64,000 nt of DNA, from positions 1 to 64,000 of the forward strand of contig JAHZHL010000034.1 in the NCBI GenBank assembly GCA_019420305.1. The letters are read 5' to 3'. Shown piece by piece: positions 40,888 through 50,126 of this stretch (positions are counted from its first letter, which is position 1; each line of letters starts with the position of its first letter). This DNA comes from Bacillota bacterium (GTDB lineage Bacteria; Bacillota; Clostridia; Peptostreptococcales; Anaerovoracaceae). The position numbers were made by a program, and so were the translations under genes. A model generated the notes under the pieces. That model was not told the origin of the DNA. It saw only the letters and a program-made list of their open reading frames with translations, and did not search any database.

Positions 40888-41622
40888 ATGTATCTGACAC
40901 TCATGTTTTTAACTGCGCTGCTGCTGCCTACTCCAGTCATAGCAGGTCTTATGAGAAGGAGGATGTCTCCGTACCGGGTTGTGGTCGAAGGGGCAATCGC
41001 GGGAGTAGCCGGAGCGCTTTTTGTTATGATCCTCGCATCTGCTGCGGGAGAGAGCATTGCTGCTGTATTTCAGGAAAGTATCCGTTATATCGCGCAGACG
41101 TTGGCAGGCGACCCCAATATTGCCCAGCTGCTCGGAGACGAGCTGACGATGAGCGAACGAGTCGAAATACTGACGAGGATATATGGACAGGCTGCGGATC
41201 TGCTTCCTTCCACGATTGGCATTTTTTCAGCGGTAGGAGCCTATATTGAATATTTGATACTAAGCAGAATTATAAAACCGGAAGGTACAGGGGCTGTTCG
41301 CATGAGTCCGTTCAGAGAATTTAGCCTTCCCGGAAACTTTATTATTGTATGGGCGGGGCTATTTCTTTTGTCATGGATTTTGACAACAATTAAGTCGTTG
41401 CCCGGAGATGCGCTGTATGCCAACATAAACGCGCTGTTTGATTTTGTTTTCAGCCTTCAGGGCATGTCCGTGATTTTTATGTTCTGCTATAAAAAGAGGG
41501 CTCCTAAGGCGATTGCTGTTATTATTATCCTTTTCCTTTTGTTTTCCGGATTTGGAAATCTGGTTCTCGTGATCCTGGGATTTGCAGATATTATCTTCAG
41601 GCTTAAAAAACGGATAAGGTGA
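40888..41622 (+). CDS. YybS family (DUF2232) membrane protein
   Basis: A 244-residue polytopic membrane protein with about seven hydrophobic segments, of the YybS/DUF2232 family, function unknown. The assignment rests on the pattern (SPYRVVVEGAIAGVAGAL, SPFREFSLPGNFIIVWAG) and above all on its place directly before gdpP-rplI-dnaB, the standard order in Bacillota. A TATAAT at 40835-40840 may be its -10 box, and AGGAAGGAACG precedes the ATG. Confidence 0.85.
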   Translation: MYLTLMFLTALLLPTPVIAGLMRRRMSPYRVVVEGAIAGVAGALFVMILASAAGESIAAVFQESIRYIAQTLAGDPNIAQLLGDELTMSERVEILTRIYGQAADLLPSTIGIFSAVGAYIEYLILSRIIKPEGTGAVRMSPFREFSLPGNFIIVWAGLFLLSWILTTIKSLPGDALYANINALFDFVFSLQGMSVIFMFCYKKRAPKAIAVIIILFLLFSGFGNLVLVILGFADIIFRLKKRIR

Positions 41623-41652
41623 ATTTTAACAGAAACAGGAGATAGAAACTGA

Positions 41653-43407
41653 ATGTACGTAACCCGAATTGAAAAACTACTTTGTGCGTATGCACCGGTA
41701 CCTCTTTGTATTTTGAATCCCCAGGGCAAAGTCGCCAGGGCAAGTTCCAAGATCGATGAGGTGTTCATATATGATGGAATCCAGGGGGCAGACGTTTTCA
41801 CGCTTACCGGAATCAAGTATTCGGATATCCGGGAAGCGACTGCTGAGGAACGGCCGCTTATTATTTCCCGTAATGATAAGGTTTTTAAGATTCTGACATC
41901 GTTTATTGGGGAAGGAGAGCTGGCCAGCATTGTGATGTACTTTTTTGATGTTACGGATTATGAGACATTAAAAGAGGAGCATCGGCAGGAACGCTGCTGC
42001 ATAGCGGTGGTAAACGTTGATAATTTTGATGAACTGACATCCAGCACAGGTGAAGATGCCCAGATGCTGCTGGCAACCGAGATTGACAGAGTCGTGCGCA
42101 ACTGGGGAGCGAAGATGAATGCGTCAATCACCCATTACAAAGAACACCTGTATTTTATGATTTTTGAATACAAACATTATGAAAAGATGGCGGAAGCAAA
42201 ATTCCCCATACTGGATGAGATACGGGAACTGGAGACTGAATCGGACTTTCCGGTCACCCTCAGCATCGGAATCGGTGTCGGAGGAAAGACGCCGAACGAA
42301 ACGGATCAATACGCGACGGATGCGTTGGATATTGCCCTGGGAAGGGGAGGCGACCAGGCGGTTGTAAAGAATGTGCGGCAGATCGAGTATTACGGCGGTA
42401 AAATGCAGACCGTGGAAAAACGCAACAAGGGAAAGTCAAGGGTAATCGCGCATGCTCTTAAGCAGCTGATTCTCCAGTCTTCCCGCGTAATTATTATGGG
42501 GCATCGAAATCCGGATATGGACTGTTTTGGAGCATCCTTGGGCATTTACCGGATTGCGGTAAGCAATGAAAAAGAAGCGCATATTGTAATTAACGACTAT
42601 AATGAGGCGCTATCCGCCATTTACCAGGCGGCGAAGGAAACAGAGGCGTACAGCTTCGTTAATTCGGAAAAAGCGATCACCCTGTGTGATCCGGGAACCC
42701 TTGTTGTCGTTCTGGATACACATCGGCCGAGCCTTGTGGAATGTCCGGAACTTCTTGACTCGGATAAAATTGTGGTCATCGATCACCACAGAAAAGCGGA
42801 GGAGGCGATTTCACATATGATCCTTTCATATATGGAGCCGTACGCGTCCTCCACATCCGAGTTGGTTACGGAGATCATACAGTATTCCGGCGAGAAAAAA
42901 ACCCTGAGCAAGATGGACGCGGAAGCGCTGCTCGCGGGTATTACAGTAGATACTAACCGATTCGCTGTCAAGACAGGGGTTCGTACTTTCGAAGCGGCAT
43001 CCTGGTTGCGCAGATGCGGAGCGGATACCGCTGTCGTAAAAAGGTATTTTCAGTCCGATTTGGACAGCTTTAAAATCCGGGCAAAATGTATCGCGGGCGC
43101 TGAATTTCTGGATGACGGTATTGCGATGTCTGTCTGCCAAGGAAAAAATCCGAATGCGCAGATCGTTAATTCGCAGGTGGCAGATGAGCTGCTGACAGTA
43201 CAGGGAATCCGGGCCTCTTTTGTAGCGGGTCGGAATGACAGGGGTGAAACAGTTGTAAGCGCTCGCTCGCTGGGTGATATTAACGTCCAGCTGATCATGG
43301 AAAAACTGGGAGGGGGAGGACATCTCAATACCGCCGGAGCACAGGTGGAGATGTCACCGGAAGAGACACTTAAAGAACTGAAAGAGATTTTGAAAGAATT
43401 TCTTTAA
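41653..43407 (+). CDS. gdpP: GdpP-type c-di-AMP phosphodiesterase, lacking the membrane segment
   Basis: A 584-residue DHH/DHHA1 phosphoesterase that should hydrolyse cyclic di-AMP. A PAS-like domain (~10-100) and a degenerate GGDEF domain (~110-255) precede the DHH domain (~275-430: MGHRNPDMDCFGASLG, VVLDTHRPS, VVIDHHRKAE) and DHHA1 with GGGGHLNTAGAQ. The usual two N-terminal transmembrane helices are missing: the protein begins within ~8 residues of the PAS domain and is about 70-75 residues short at the N-terminus. No upstream in-frame membrane segment is seen, so this form is probably soluble. It lies 30 bases after yybS and 26 before rplI. Confidence 0.92.
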   Translation: MYVTRIEKLLCAYAPVPLCILNPQGKVARASSKIDEVFIYDGIQGADVFTLTGIKYSDIREATAEERPLIISRNDKVFKILTSFIGEGELASIVMYFFDVTDYETLKEEHRQERCCIAVVNVDNFDELTSSTGEDAQMLLATEIDRVVRNWGAKMNASITHYKEHLYFMIFEYKHYEKMAEAKFPILDEIRELETESDFPVTLSIGIGVGGKTPNETDQYATDALDIALGRGGDQAVVKNVRQIEYYGGKMQTVEKRNKGKSRVIAHALKQLILQSSRVIIMGHRNPDMDCFGASLGIYRIAVSNEKEAHIVINDYNEALSAIYQAAKETEAYSFVNSEKAITLCDPGTLVVVLDTHRPSLVECPELLDSDKIVVIDHHRKAEEAISHMILSYMEPYASSTSELVTEIIQYSGEKKTLSKMDAEALLAGITVDTNRFAVKTGVRTFEAASWLRRCGADTAVVKRYFQSDLDSFKIRAKCIAGAEFLDDGIAMSVCQGKNPNAQIVNSQVADELLTVQGIRASFVAGRNDRGETVVSARSLGDINVQLIMEKLGGGGHLNTAGAQVEMSPEETLKELKEILKEFL

Positions 43408-43433
43408 CCTATCACATTAGGAGGGTAAAATAA

Positions 43434-43877
43434 ATGATAGTAATATTGCAGAAAGATTTAAAGGGAACGGGAAAAGCCGGCGATGTCGTAAAGGTAAGCG
43501 ACGGTTACGCGAGAAACATGCTGATCCCGAGAGGAATTGCCAAAGAGGCAACAGAAGGAAATATAAAGAACCTGAAAAAACAACAGGAAATCGCGGCGGA
43601 AAAAAGAGCCGAGCAGAAAGCTGCGGCAGAAGCGGCTGCGGAACGGATTGAAAAGGTTGGAATTGAGATAAAAAGCAAAGGCGGAGAGAATGGAAAATTG
43701 TTTGGCTCCATTACATCGAAAGATATCGCACAGGCACTTGCGGATCAGCATCAGATAAAGGTTGACAAGAAAAAGATCGAGCTGGAAAACCCTATCAAGC
43801 AGACTGGCGATTTTGTTGTTCCAATCAAACTCTATACGGATGTAACCGCGAAACTGGATGTAAAAGTTACTGTTTAA
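43434..43877 (+). CDS. rplI: 50S ribosomal protein L9
   Basis: A 147-residue L9 with the N-terminal rRNA-binding domain (MIVILQKDLKGTGKAGDVVKV, GYARNMLIPRGIAKEAT), the long central helix and the C-terminal domain. The TTAGGAGGG ribosome binding site precedes the ATG. Standard position between gdpP and dnaB. Confidence 0.97.
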   Translation: MIVILQKDLKGTGKAGDVVKVSDGYARNMLIPRGIAKEATEGNIKNLKKQQEIAAEKRAEQKAAAEAAAERIEKVGIEIKSKGGENGKLFGSITSKDIAQALADQHQIKVDKKKIELENPIKQTGDFVVPIKLYTDVTAKLDVKVTV

Positions 43878-43895
43878 AGACGGAGGAATCCGCTG

Positions 43896-45221
43896 ATGGA
43901 ACGTATTCCCCCACACAACGATGAAGCCGAAAAATCCGTTTTGGGTTCTGCGCTTCTGAGCAAAGACGCGCTGTTTGACGTCGTGGAACTTCTGACAGAA
44001 GATGACTTTTACAGCGAAATACATAAAGAAATTTTCAAAGCGATTAAAGAACTTTACCGCAGGAGCTCGCCGGTGGATACTCTCACCGTTTCAGAAGAGA
44101 TCAAAAAAAGAAACTCGCTGGATCTGGTGGGCGGGCGGGCATACATCGCAGCCTTGGCCGCGGATGTGCCTTCCACATCAAATGCGGCGGAATATGCTAA
44201 GATTGTCGCGCAGAAAGCATCGCTGAGAAGATTAATTGAGACAGCCGATGATATCGTCCAAAAGAGCTACGAGGAAAATATGGAGACCAACGCGATTTTG
44301 GACTTTGCTGAAAAAGAGATTTTTGAAATCGCTCAGAAAGGGCAGAAGAGCGATTTCACCCATATTAAAGATGTATTGCTGGAAAACATTAATATCATTG
44401 ATAAAGTATCACAGCTTGACGGAAATCTCACCGGACTCACCACCGGATTTCGGGATCTGGATCAGATGACCTCCGGTTTGCAGCGCTCCGATCTGATCAT
44501 ACTGGCGGCAAGGCCGGCCATGGGAAAAACAGCCTTCGCGCTCAGCGTAGCGCAGCAGGCAGCGATCAAGGGTGGAGCAAGCGTAATGATTTTCAGCATG
44601 GAGATGTCAAAAGAACAGCTGGGGCAGCGGCTTCTTTCCATGGAATCCCGCATTGATATGCAGAATCTGAAAACTGGGAATCTGGAAAGAACGGACTGGG
44701 ATCAGATTAATATGGCGCTGGATGTTCTCTCCAAAGCGGATATTAATATTGATGATACTCCCGGAATCAGCATTATGGAAATGAAGAACAAATGCAGGCG
44801 TCTGAAAGCAGAAAAAGGTCTGGATCTGATCGTGATTGACTATCTGCAGCTGATGAACATGGAAGGCAAAAAGACAGACAGCAGAACGCAGGAAATTTCG
44901 GCGTTGTCGCGGAATCTGAAGCTACTGGCAAGAGAGCTGGATTGCCCGGTGATTGTACTTTCCCAGCTGTCCCGCGCACCTGAACAGAGGCCGAATCACA
45001 GGCCTATGCTGGCGGACTTGAGAGAATCCGGATCCATTGAGCAGGATGCCGATATTGTTATTTTTCTTTATCGGGATGAGTACTATAATGAAGATACGGA
45101 TAAGCCGGGAGAATGTGAAGTTATTGTTGCCAAGCACAGGAGCGGTCCTACCGGCACAGTGGACGTGACGTGGCTCGGCAAATATACAAGGTTTGCTGAT
45201 AAGAGCAGCATCGGGAGGTAA
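43896..45221 (+). CDS. dnaB: Replicative DNA helicase
   Basis: A 441-residue hexameric helicase. The N-terminal domain (~1-105, IPPHNDEAEKSVLGSALL) mediates loader and primase contacts. The RecA-like domain has Walker A RPAMGKTAF, Walker B LIVIDYLQLM and the conserved SQLSRAPEQR and LRESGSIEQDADI segments. No intein was seen. It starts 18 bases after rplI behind ACGGAGG. Confidence 0.97.
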   Translation: MERIPPHNDEAEKSVLGSALLSKDALFDVVELLTEDDFYSEIHKEIFKAIKELYRRSSPVDTLTVSEEIKKRNSLDLVGGRAYIAALAADVPSTSNAAEYAKIVAQKASLRRLIETADDIVQKSYEENMETNAILDFAEKEIFEIAQKGQKSDFTHIKDVLLENINIIDKVSQLDGNLTGLTTGFRDLDQMTSGLQRSDLIILAARPAMGKTAFALSVAQQAAIKGGASVMIFSMEMSKEQLGQRLLSMESRIDMQNLKTGNLERTDWDQINMALDVLSKADINIDDTPGISIMEMKNKCRRLKAEKGLDLIVIDYLQLMNMEGKKTDSRTQEISALSRNLKLLARELDCPVIVLSQLSRAPEQRPNHRPMLADLRESGSIEQDADIVIFLYRDEYYNEDTDKPGECEVIVAKHRSGPTGTVDVTWLGKYTRFADKSSIGR

Positions 45222-45223
45222 CC

Positions 45224-45430
45224 ATGAAAAAGATTACCAGGGAAATGTTGGTTTGTGATATTTTAGATAAAAATCCGCATCTGGAAGATATTTTTTTCTC
45301 ACATGGAATGAACTGCATGGGATGTCCAGGCAGTAATGCGGAGACCCTTGAGGATGCTGCAGAAGGACATGATGTGGATCTGGAAAAATTACTTGAGGAT
45401 TTGAACAAAGCAAATGAAGTTCAGGCATGA
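45224..45430 (+). CDS. DUF1858 domain protein
   Basis: A 68-residue protein of the DUF1858 family, related to the N-terminal domain of ScdA/RIC-type iron-sulfur repair proteins. It carries HGMNCMGCPGSNAETLEDAAE, where the two Cys could bind a metal or a cluster. It starts 2 bases after dnaB and its end overlaps the DnaD-like gene, so it is embedded in the replication operon. Its role is unknown. Confidence 0.85.
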   Translation: MKKITREMLVCDILDKNPHLEDIFFSHGMNCMGCPGSNAETLEDAAEGHDVDLEKLLEDLNKANEVQA

Positions 45431-46706
45431 GGAAATAAACGAGTATTACCTGCTTGATACAGATGTGGAAAACATCTTCATAAATGAATATATGGCGTCC
45501 GCGCCGGGAGATTTTGTGAAGGTCTACCTTTTCGCTCTGATGTATGCGGGACTGGACGAGCCTATGGAGAACGGCATGATCGCCCGTCAGCTGGGGATGA
45601 AAGCGGAGGAAGTAGAAAAAGCATGGATCTATTGGGAAGGCATGGGGGTAATCCGGAAAACGAAGAATTCTATGCGCCCGGAAAACGGATCGGAGTATGA
45701 CGTCGAGTTTATAAGCCTGAAGCGGCGGCTATACGGCAAAAAAATAAAAGAAGAGAAAAAAGAAAAAAGAAAACAGGAAGGCAGAAATGCGGAAAACCTG
45801 TTAACCGATAAAAAGATTAAAAGCATGTACAAATCAATTGAGAGAATCACCGGGAGAGTGCTGAATGGTTCGGAGATGATGGAGATTCTTTCCTGGATTC
45901 AGGACTATGGCGCGACGCCGGAGATTGTTGTATATGCGTACTCCTACTGTAAGGCCAAAGAAAAAGACAATGTGCGGTATATTGCGGCGGTTGTTAGGCA
46001 GTGGGTGAAAAAAGGACTTTTCGATGTGCTGGCGGTAGAAGACTATCTAAAACAGATGGATCAGAAGCATTCCCGCTATAAGAGGGTCTACAAGGCTCTT
46101 GGATTTGCGCGAAACGCGACAGAAGAAGAAATGCGCATCATGGACTGCTGGTTCGATCAGATGGGATTTTCATTGAATACCGTACTGGAAGCCTGTGGAA
46201 AAACAAGCGGGATTCCAAATCCGAATATCAATTATGTAAACAGAATTCTGACGAACTGGTATGAAGAAAAAACAGGAAATTCAGTAGGTGGAAAGCAGAA
46301 TGGAGTATCTGCTGCCACCGTTCAGAAATACTACAGCTATTTACGTAAGAAGGAAGAAGAGGAGGCAGAGGCGCGTAAAAAGGAAGTTTATCAGAAGATC
46401 CCGAGAATTCGGGATATAGAAGATGAAATGAATTCTTACAGAATGAATATATCGAAAGTATATCTCTCCGGTCGGGTGGATAAGGAAAAGGAAGTTAAAA
46501 ACCTGCAGAATAGAATTGAGAAGTTGAACACAGAGAGGGCAGCACTGTTAACGGACAATGACTTTGAAGTCGACTATATGGATATGCGGTACAAGTGTAA
46601 AATTTGTAAGGATACCGGAACTAACGACGAAGGCGGGCGCTGCGAGTGCTACGTCCTGCGTGCGAAAGAGGCGGAACTATGGAAGAAAAATTCAGCAAAA
46701 CAGTAA
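45414..46706 (+). CDS. DnaD-domain replication protein with DnaC-like zinc tail
   Basis: A 430-residue protein. Residues ~1-115 match the DnaD N-terminal winged helix (EYYLLDTDVENIFINEYM, DEPMENGMIARQLGMKAEEVEKAW). One or two DnaB2/DnaD C-terminal domains follow (~140-210 and ~225-290, ending in NYVNRILTNWYEEK and similar), then a coiled-coil stretch. The last ~35 residues (MRYKCKICKDTGTNDEGGRCECY) look like the four-Cys zinc module at the start of DnaC/DnaI helicase loaders. No AAA+ loader gene follows. The gene overlaps DUF1858 by 17 bases and the M23 gene by 28. Confidence 0.85.
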   Translation: MKFRHEEINEYYLLDTDVENIFINEYMASAPGDFVKVYLFALMYAGLDEPMENGMIARQLGMKAEEVEKAWIYWEGMGVIRKTKNSMRPENGSEYDVEFISLKRRLYGKKIKEEKKEKRKQEGRNAENLLTDKKIKSMYKSIERITGRVLNGSEMMEILSWIQDYGATPEIVVYAYSYCKAKEKDNVRYIAAVVRQWVKKGLFDVLAVEDYLKQMDQKHSRYKRVYKALGFARNATEEEMRIMDCWFDQMGFSLNTVLEACGKTSGIPNPNINYVNRILTNWYEEKTGNSVGGKQNGVSAATVQKYYSYLRKKEEEEAEARKKEVYQKIPRIRDIEDEMNSYRMNISKVYLSGRVDKEKEVKNLQNRIEKLNTERAALLTDNDFEVDYMDMRYKCKICKDTGTNDEGGRCECYVLRAKEAELWKKNSAKQ

Positions 46707-48118
46707 AAAAACTTTTTGGAAAACTGAATAAGAATGAAAATGGAAAGCTTGCGCGGTGTAAAAAATTTGCGGATCGGTACAAGATCATGCTTCTTGCATC
46801 GTTTGCAGTTTTTACAGTTGCAGCTTTGGGACTGATCGGAATTATCAACCACTATATGGCATATGAGTATTCCTATAATGGAAAAGTGCTAGGAGTTGTA
46901 AAGGATAAAGAAGATGTCCTGAAGATCACAGATCTGGTACAGGGTGCGCTGACCGAGGAAAAAAATATCGAGGTTGTAATTGACAAAAAGGACGATATTA
47001 CGTTTAAACGGGTGGCTGCAATGGGCAGTGACGTACATATTGATTCTTCTGAGGAAGTGCTCAAGCGTCTGACCTATGTGGGGGACGTCAATGTAAAGGC
47101 GTACAGCATCACCGTTAACGGAAAGCAGGCCGCAACCTTGGACAGCAAAGAAGCGGCACAGAACGTACTCACCGCAATTAAGGATGAATACACCAGTGAA
47201 GGGGAAAACGTCGTAGTAGAAGATTCCGAGTTTGTTGAAGATGTGCAGATTAAGGAAGTGAACACAGATCTGGACAACCTGCAGGAAGAAGAGGATGCGA
47301 AGCAGGCAATTCAGACCGGAGCAGTAGTAGAAACTTCCCATGTTGTAATGAAGGGGGAAACTCTTGCCGATCTGGCAAAGCAATACAACATGTCAGAAGA
47401 AGAAATTCTGGAGCTGAACCCGGATGTCAATCCGAAAAAACTGGAGGTTGGCAGTGAAATCCAGCTGAAAGAAGAAGCGCCGGTAGTTACTTACAAAGCA
47501 TCTGAGTTGGTTACGTATAAAGAAGATATTGATTATGAGACTCAGGAAGTAAAGACCGATAAACTTTATGAGGACGAAACCAAGGTTAAGACCAAAGGGA
47601 AAAAGGGAACAAAGGTAATTACGGCTCGGGTGGAAACGAGCAATGGAAAAGAATCCACAAAAGTTCCTCTTGTTGAAAAAGTAGAGAAGGAACCGACAAC
47701 CGAAGTCGTCCTGGTGGGAACGAAGGAACGTCCGCCTACGATCGGCTCCGGAAAATATATTTATCCAGTTAAAAATTACAGGCTGTCTTCTCCGTTTGGT
47801 CCGCGCTGGGGCAGAAACCACAATGGTGTGGATCTGGCATGTGACACAGGAACCGATGTTGTCGCTGCTGATGGCGGAACCGTTACCTTCGCGGGATATA
47901 AAGGCACATTCGGTTATCTGGTTATTATCGATCATCAGAATGGAATGGAAACCTATTACGCACATAATTCAGAGCTTCTTGTAGAAGAGGGCGATAAAGT
48001 ATATCAGGGCTATCATATCGCGGAAGTTGGAAGCACGGGTCGGAGCACAGGACCTCACTGCCACTTTGAGATTCGGGTGGATGGAGAACCGCAGGATCCG
48101 ATGGAATATCTGCCATAA
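46679..48118 (+). CDS. Membrane-anchored LysM-G5-M23 peptidoglycan endopeptidase
   Basis: A 479-residue protein. A transmembrane helix lies at residues ~39-64 (IMLLASFAVFTVAALGLIGI). An extracellular region is followed by a LysM motif (~222-265, VMKGETLADLAKQYNMSEEEI), a G5 domain (~270-345) and an M23 metallopeptidase domain (~360-479). The M23 zinc and catalytic residues are visible in HNGVDLACDTGTD and GPHCHFE, with the glycine-rich SPFGPRWG in front. It should cleave peptide cross-links or stems in peptidoglycan. The start at 46679 follows AAAGAGGCGG inside the end of the DnaD-like gene. A strong terminator follows. Confidence 0.9.
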   Translation: MEEKFSKTVKKLFGKLNKNENGKLARCKKFADRYKIMLLASFAVFTVAALGLIGIINHYMAYEYSYNGKVLGVVKDKEDVLKITDLVQGALTEEKNIEVVIDKKDDITFKRVAAMGSDVHIDSSEEVLKRLTYVGDVNVKAYSITVNGKQAATLDSKEAAQNVLTAIKDEYTSEGENVVVEDSEFVEDVQIKEVNTDLDNLQEEEDAKQAIQTGAVVETSHVVMKGETLADLAKQYNMSEEEILELNPDVNPKKLEVGSEIQLKEEAPVVTYKASELVTYKEDIDYETQEVKTDKLYEDETKVKTKGKKGTKVITARVETSNGKESTKVPLVEKVEKEPTTEVVLVGTKERPPTIGSGKYIYPVKNYRLSSPFGPRWGRNHNGVDLACDTGTDVVAADGGTVTFAGYKGTFGYLVIIDHQNGMETYYAHNSELLVEEGDKVYQGYHIAEVGSTGRSTGPHCHFEIRVDGEPQDPMEYLP

Positions 48119-48161
48119 ATATGCGATTTTTACAGTGGTAAAAAACTTTGGCGAACTGGGC

Positions 48162-48190
48162 GAGCCTCCCGAAAGGGGGGTTCGTTTTTT
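48162..48190 (+). terminator. Terminator after the M23 peptidase gene
   Basis: GAGCCTCCC (48162-48170), loop GAAA, then GGGGGGTTC and a T-run. Confidence 0.85.
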
Positions 48191-48325
48191 CATAGCCTGA
48201 AAGGTTACATCGATACAAATTTTGCTGAAACTAGCGCCGTTTCAGCATATTATGCCGCTTTTTCCGTTGACAGGCACCTGTGTGGAAGTATACAATAAAA
48301 CCAGAAAAAAGGAGGAAATGCGGTT

Positions 48326-49183
48326 ATGAGCTCGACAAAAAAAGAGTTTTTAATTAAAGCTTGTATTGCGCTTATACTGATCGCTATGGTTGCGCTTTGT
48401 ATCGCGAATCCGAACGAAGGTACGGAAACGGGAACCGACTGTATTACCGATGGACAAGTTGTAATTATAGAAGATGAAATGCCGCCTCTGGCAGCGACAA
48501 CTTCGAAAACAACGACCAAAACGACAGTAAAGAAATATACGAAGAAAAAAAAGCTGAAGAAAAGAGCAAAGAAAAGCAAGACAAAAACCAAAAAGAGAAC
48601 AAAGAGATCTTCTTCCACGAAAAAATCGGGAAAGAAGACGATAAAAACACAGAAAACCGTTGTAACTACTACGAAAACAATTACCAAAAAGCGATCAAAA
48701 ATACAACGGGTTAAGACGACAGTAAAAACAACAACGAAAACGACTACCATTACACAGACCACGACGGCGACCGGCGGTGAAGTTAAAATCCGGGCGATTG
48801 CGCCGAAGATTAAGAGTGAAATTCTGGACGCTTTTGAGGATGGCGGCTACAAAGTAGTTGTGAATCCAAAAGTCAGCTATTCAGGTGTGTTCCGTTCCGC
48901 GACGAAGACGATCGAACTGAAATCTGCCAGCTCGGTTGTTTATCATGAAATGGGACATTTTGTTTCTTTCAAAACAGGACGGGCGGATAGCACCGCGGAA
49001 TTTAAAGATATTTATAAAGATGAGAAAAATGACTATACGGCAAGCAACAAAGCGTATGTAACGCAGAGCGCGGGCGAGTATTTTGCTGAGTCCTTTAAAA
49101 ACTATACAGAAAACCCGTCAAAGCTGAAAAAAGAACGGCCACGCACATACGCATATGTAAAAGAGCAGGTAGATTCGTTCTAG
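48326..49183 (+). CDS. PPEP/anthrax-lethal-factor-like (M34-type) metalloprotease on a Lys/Thr-rich stalk
   Basis: A 285-residue exported protein. An N-terminal signal or anchor helix (~10-28) is followed by a low-complexity stalk of ~95 residues made almost only of Lys, Thr, Arg and Ser (~58-150), then a zincin domain (~152-285). The zinc motif is HEMGH (His207, Glu208, His211) and the third ligand is probably Glu251 in GEYFAESFKNY. The following SKLKKERPRTYAYVKEQV closely follows the pattern of Pro-Pro endopeptidases (PPEP-1/Zmp1) and the lethal-factor catalytic domain. PPEPs cut surface proteins between prolines and release cells from a matrix. The stalk is not a feature of known PPEPs. 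Single-gene unit with its own terminator. Confidence 0.8.
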   Translation: MSSTKKEFLIKACIALILIAMVALCIANPNEGTETGTDCITDGQVVIIEDEMPPLAATTSKTTTKTTVKKYTKKKKLKKRAKKSKTKTKKRTKRSSSTKKSGKKTIKTQKTVVTTTKTITKKRSKIQRVKTTVKTTTKTTTITQTTTATGGEVKIRAIAPKIKSEILDAFEDGGYKVVVNPKVSYSGVFRSATKTIELKSASSVVYHEMGHFVSFKTGRADSTAEFKDIYKDEKNDYTASNKAYVTQSAGEYFAESFKNYTENPSKLKKERPRTYAYVKEQVDSF

Positions 49184-49213
49184 TATGAAGAATCATCCCG
49201 CAGAGAAGAAGAG

Positions 49214-49250
49214 AAATCCGGTACACAAAAGAAGTTGTGCCGGATTTTTT
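49214..49250 (+). terminator. Terminator after the M34-like protease gene
   Basis: AAATCCGG (49214-49221) pairs with CCGGATTT (49240-49247), then TTTG. Confidence 0.8.
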
Positions 49251-49321
49251 GTAAAAGCGGAGGTATCGTTGTACGCGGGCGGAGTTTGGCGTATAATGAA
49301 AAGCGTAAAGGAGGGGAAGAA

Positions 49322-50077
49322 ATGAAATTCGTATCGTGGAATGTAAACGGAATCCGGGCCTGCATGGGAAAAGGGTTTCTGGATGTTATGAAAGAATTGG
49401 ACGCGGATGTTTTCTGCATTCAGGAAACAAAGATGCAGGAAGGACAGGCAGAGGTTCCGACAGAGGGCTATTATCAGTACTGGTGTTCCGCGGAAAAGAA
49501 GGGGTATTCAGGAACCGCGATTTTTACAAAGAAAGAGCCACTGTCGGTTGCTTATGGGATCGGAATTGATGCGCACGACCATGAAGGAAGGGTCATTACA
49601 GCAGAGTACAAGTCTTTTTACCTGATTAATGTATATGTTCCAAATTCACAAAACGAGCTGAAGCGATTAGAGTATCGGATGCGCTGGGAAGAGGATTTTC
49701 GTGGATATGTATGCGGACTGAATGAAAAAAAACCGGTGATTATCTGCGGCGATATGAATGTGGCGCACAGAGAAATTGATTTGAAGAATCCGAAAACCAA
49801 TGTGAAAAACGCAGGATTTACACCGGAAGAAAGGGAAAAAATGACGAGACTCCAGGAGGCGGGTTTTATTGACAGTTTCCGTTATTTTTATCCGGACGCG
49901 GAAGGAATTTATTCTTGGTGGAGTTACCGTTTTAACGCGCGTAAGAACAATGCCGGATGGCGGATTGATTATTTTCTTGTTTCCAGGAAGCTGGAGCAAA
50001 ATCTGAGGGGAGCGGAAATTTTAAGTCAGATTATGGGGAGTGATCACTGTCCGGTTACACTTACATTGGAATTTTAG
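49322..50077 (+). CDS. exoA: Exodeoxyribonuclease III / AP endonuclease
   Basis: A 251-residue ExoIII-family enzyme for base excision repair. Motifs: FVSWNVNGIRA, CIQETKMQ (catalytic Glu), INVYVPNS, CGDMNVAHREIDL (Asp and Asn) and the terminal GSDHCPV. The start at 49322 follows AAAGGAGGGGAAG; the longer frame from 49235 covers the terminator and promoter region and was rejected. The bidirectional terminator at 50087 separates it from nnrE. Confidence 0.95.
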   Translation: MKFVSWNVNGIRACMGKGFLDVMKELDADVFCIQETKMQEGQAEVPTEGYYQYWCSAEKKGYSGTAIFTKKEPLSVAYGIGIDAHDHEGRVITAEYKSFYLINVYVPNSQNELKRLEYRMRWEEDFRGYVCGLNEKKPVIICGDMNVAHREIDLKNPKTNVKNAGFTPEEREKMTRLQEAGFIDSFRYFYPDAEGIYSWWSYRFNARKNNAGWRIDYFLVSRKLEQNLRGAEILSQIMGSDHCPVTLTLEF

Positions 50078-50086
50078 AATAATCGC

Positions 50087-50118
50087 AAAGGGAACCCCGT
50101 ATGATAGAGGTTCCCTTT
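50087..50118. terminator. Bidirectional terminator between exoA and nnrE
   Basis: AAAGGGAACC (50087-50096) pairs with GGTTCCCTTT (50109-50118) between two convergent genes. Confidence 0.8.
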
Positions 50119-50126
50119 GAATTTAA

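Noticed and set aside
48480..48780. Lys/Thr-rich stretch as a frameshift or sequencing artefact
   Set aside because: The frame stays open through it into a conserved zincin domain with intact ligands, and codon use varies normally.
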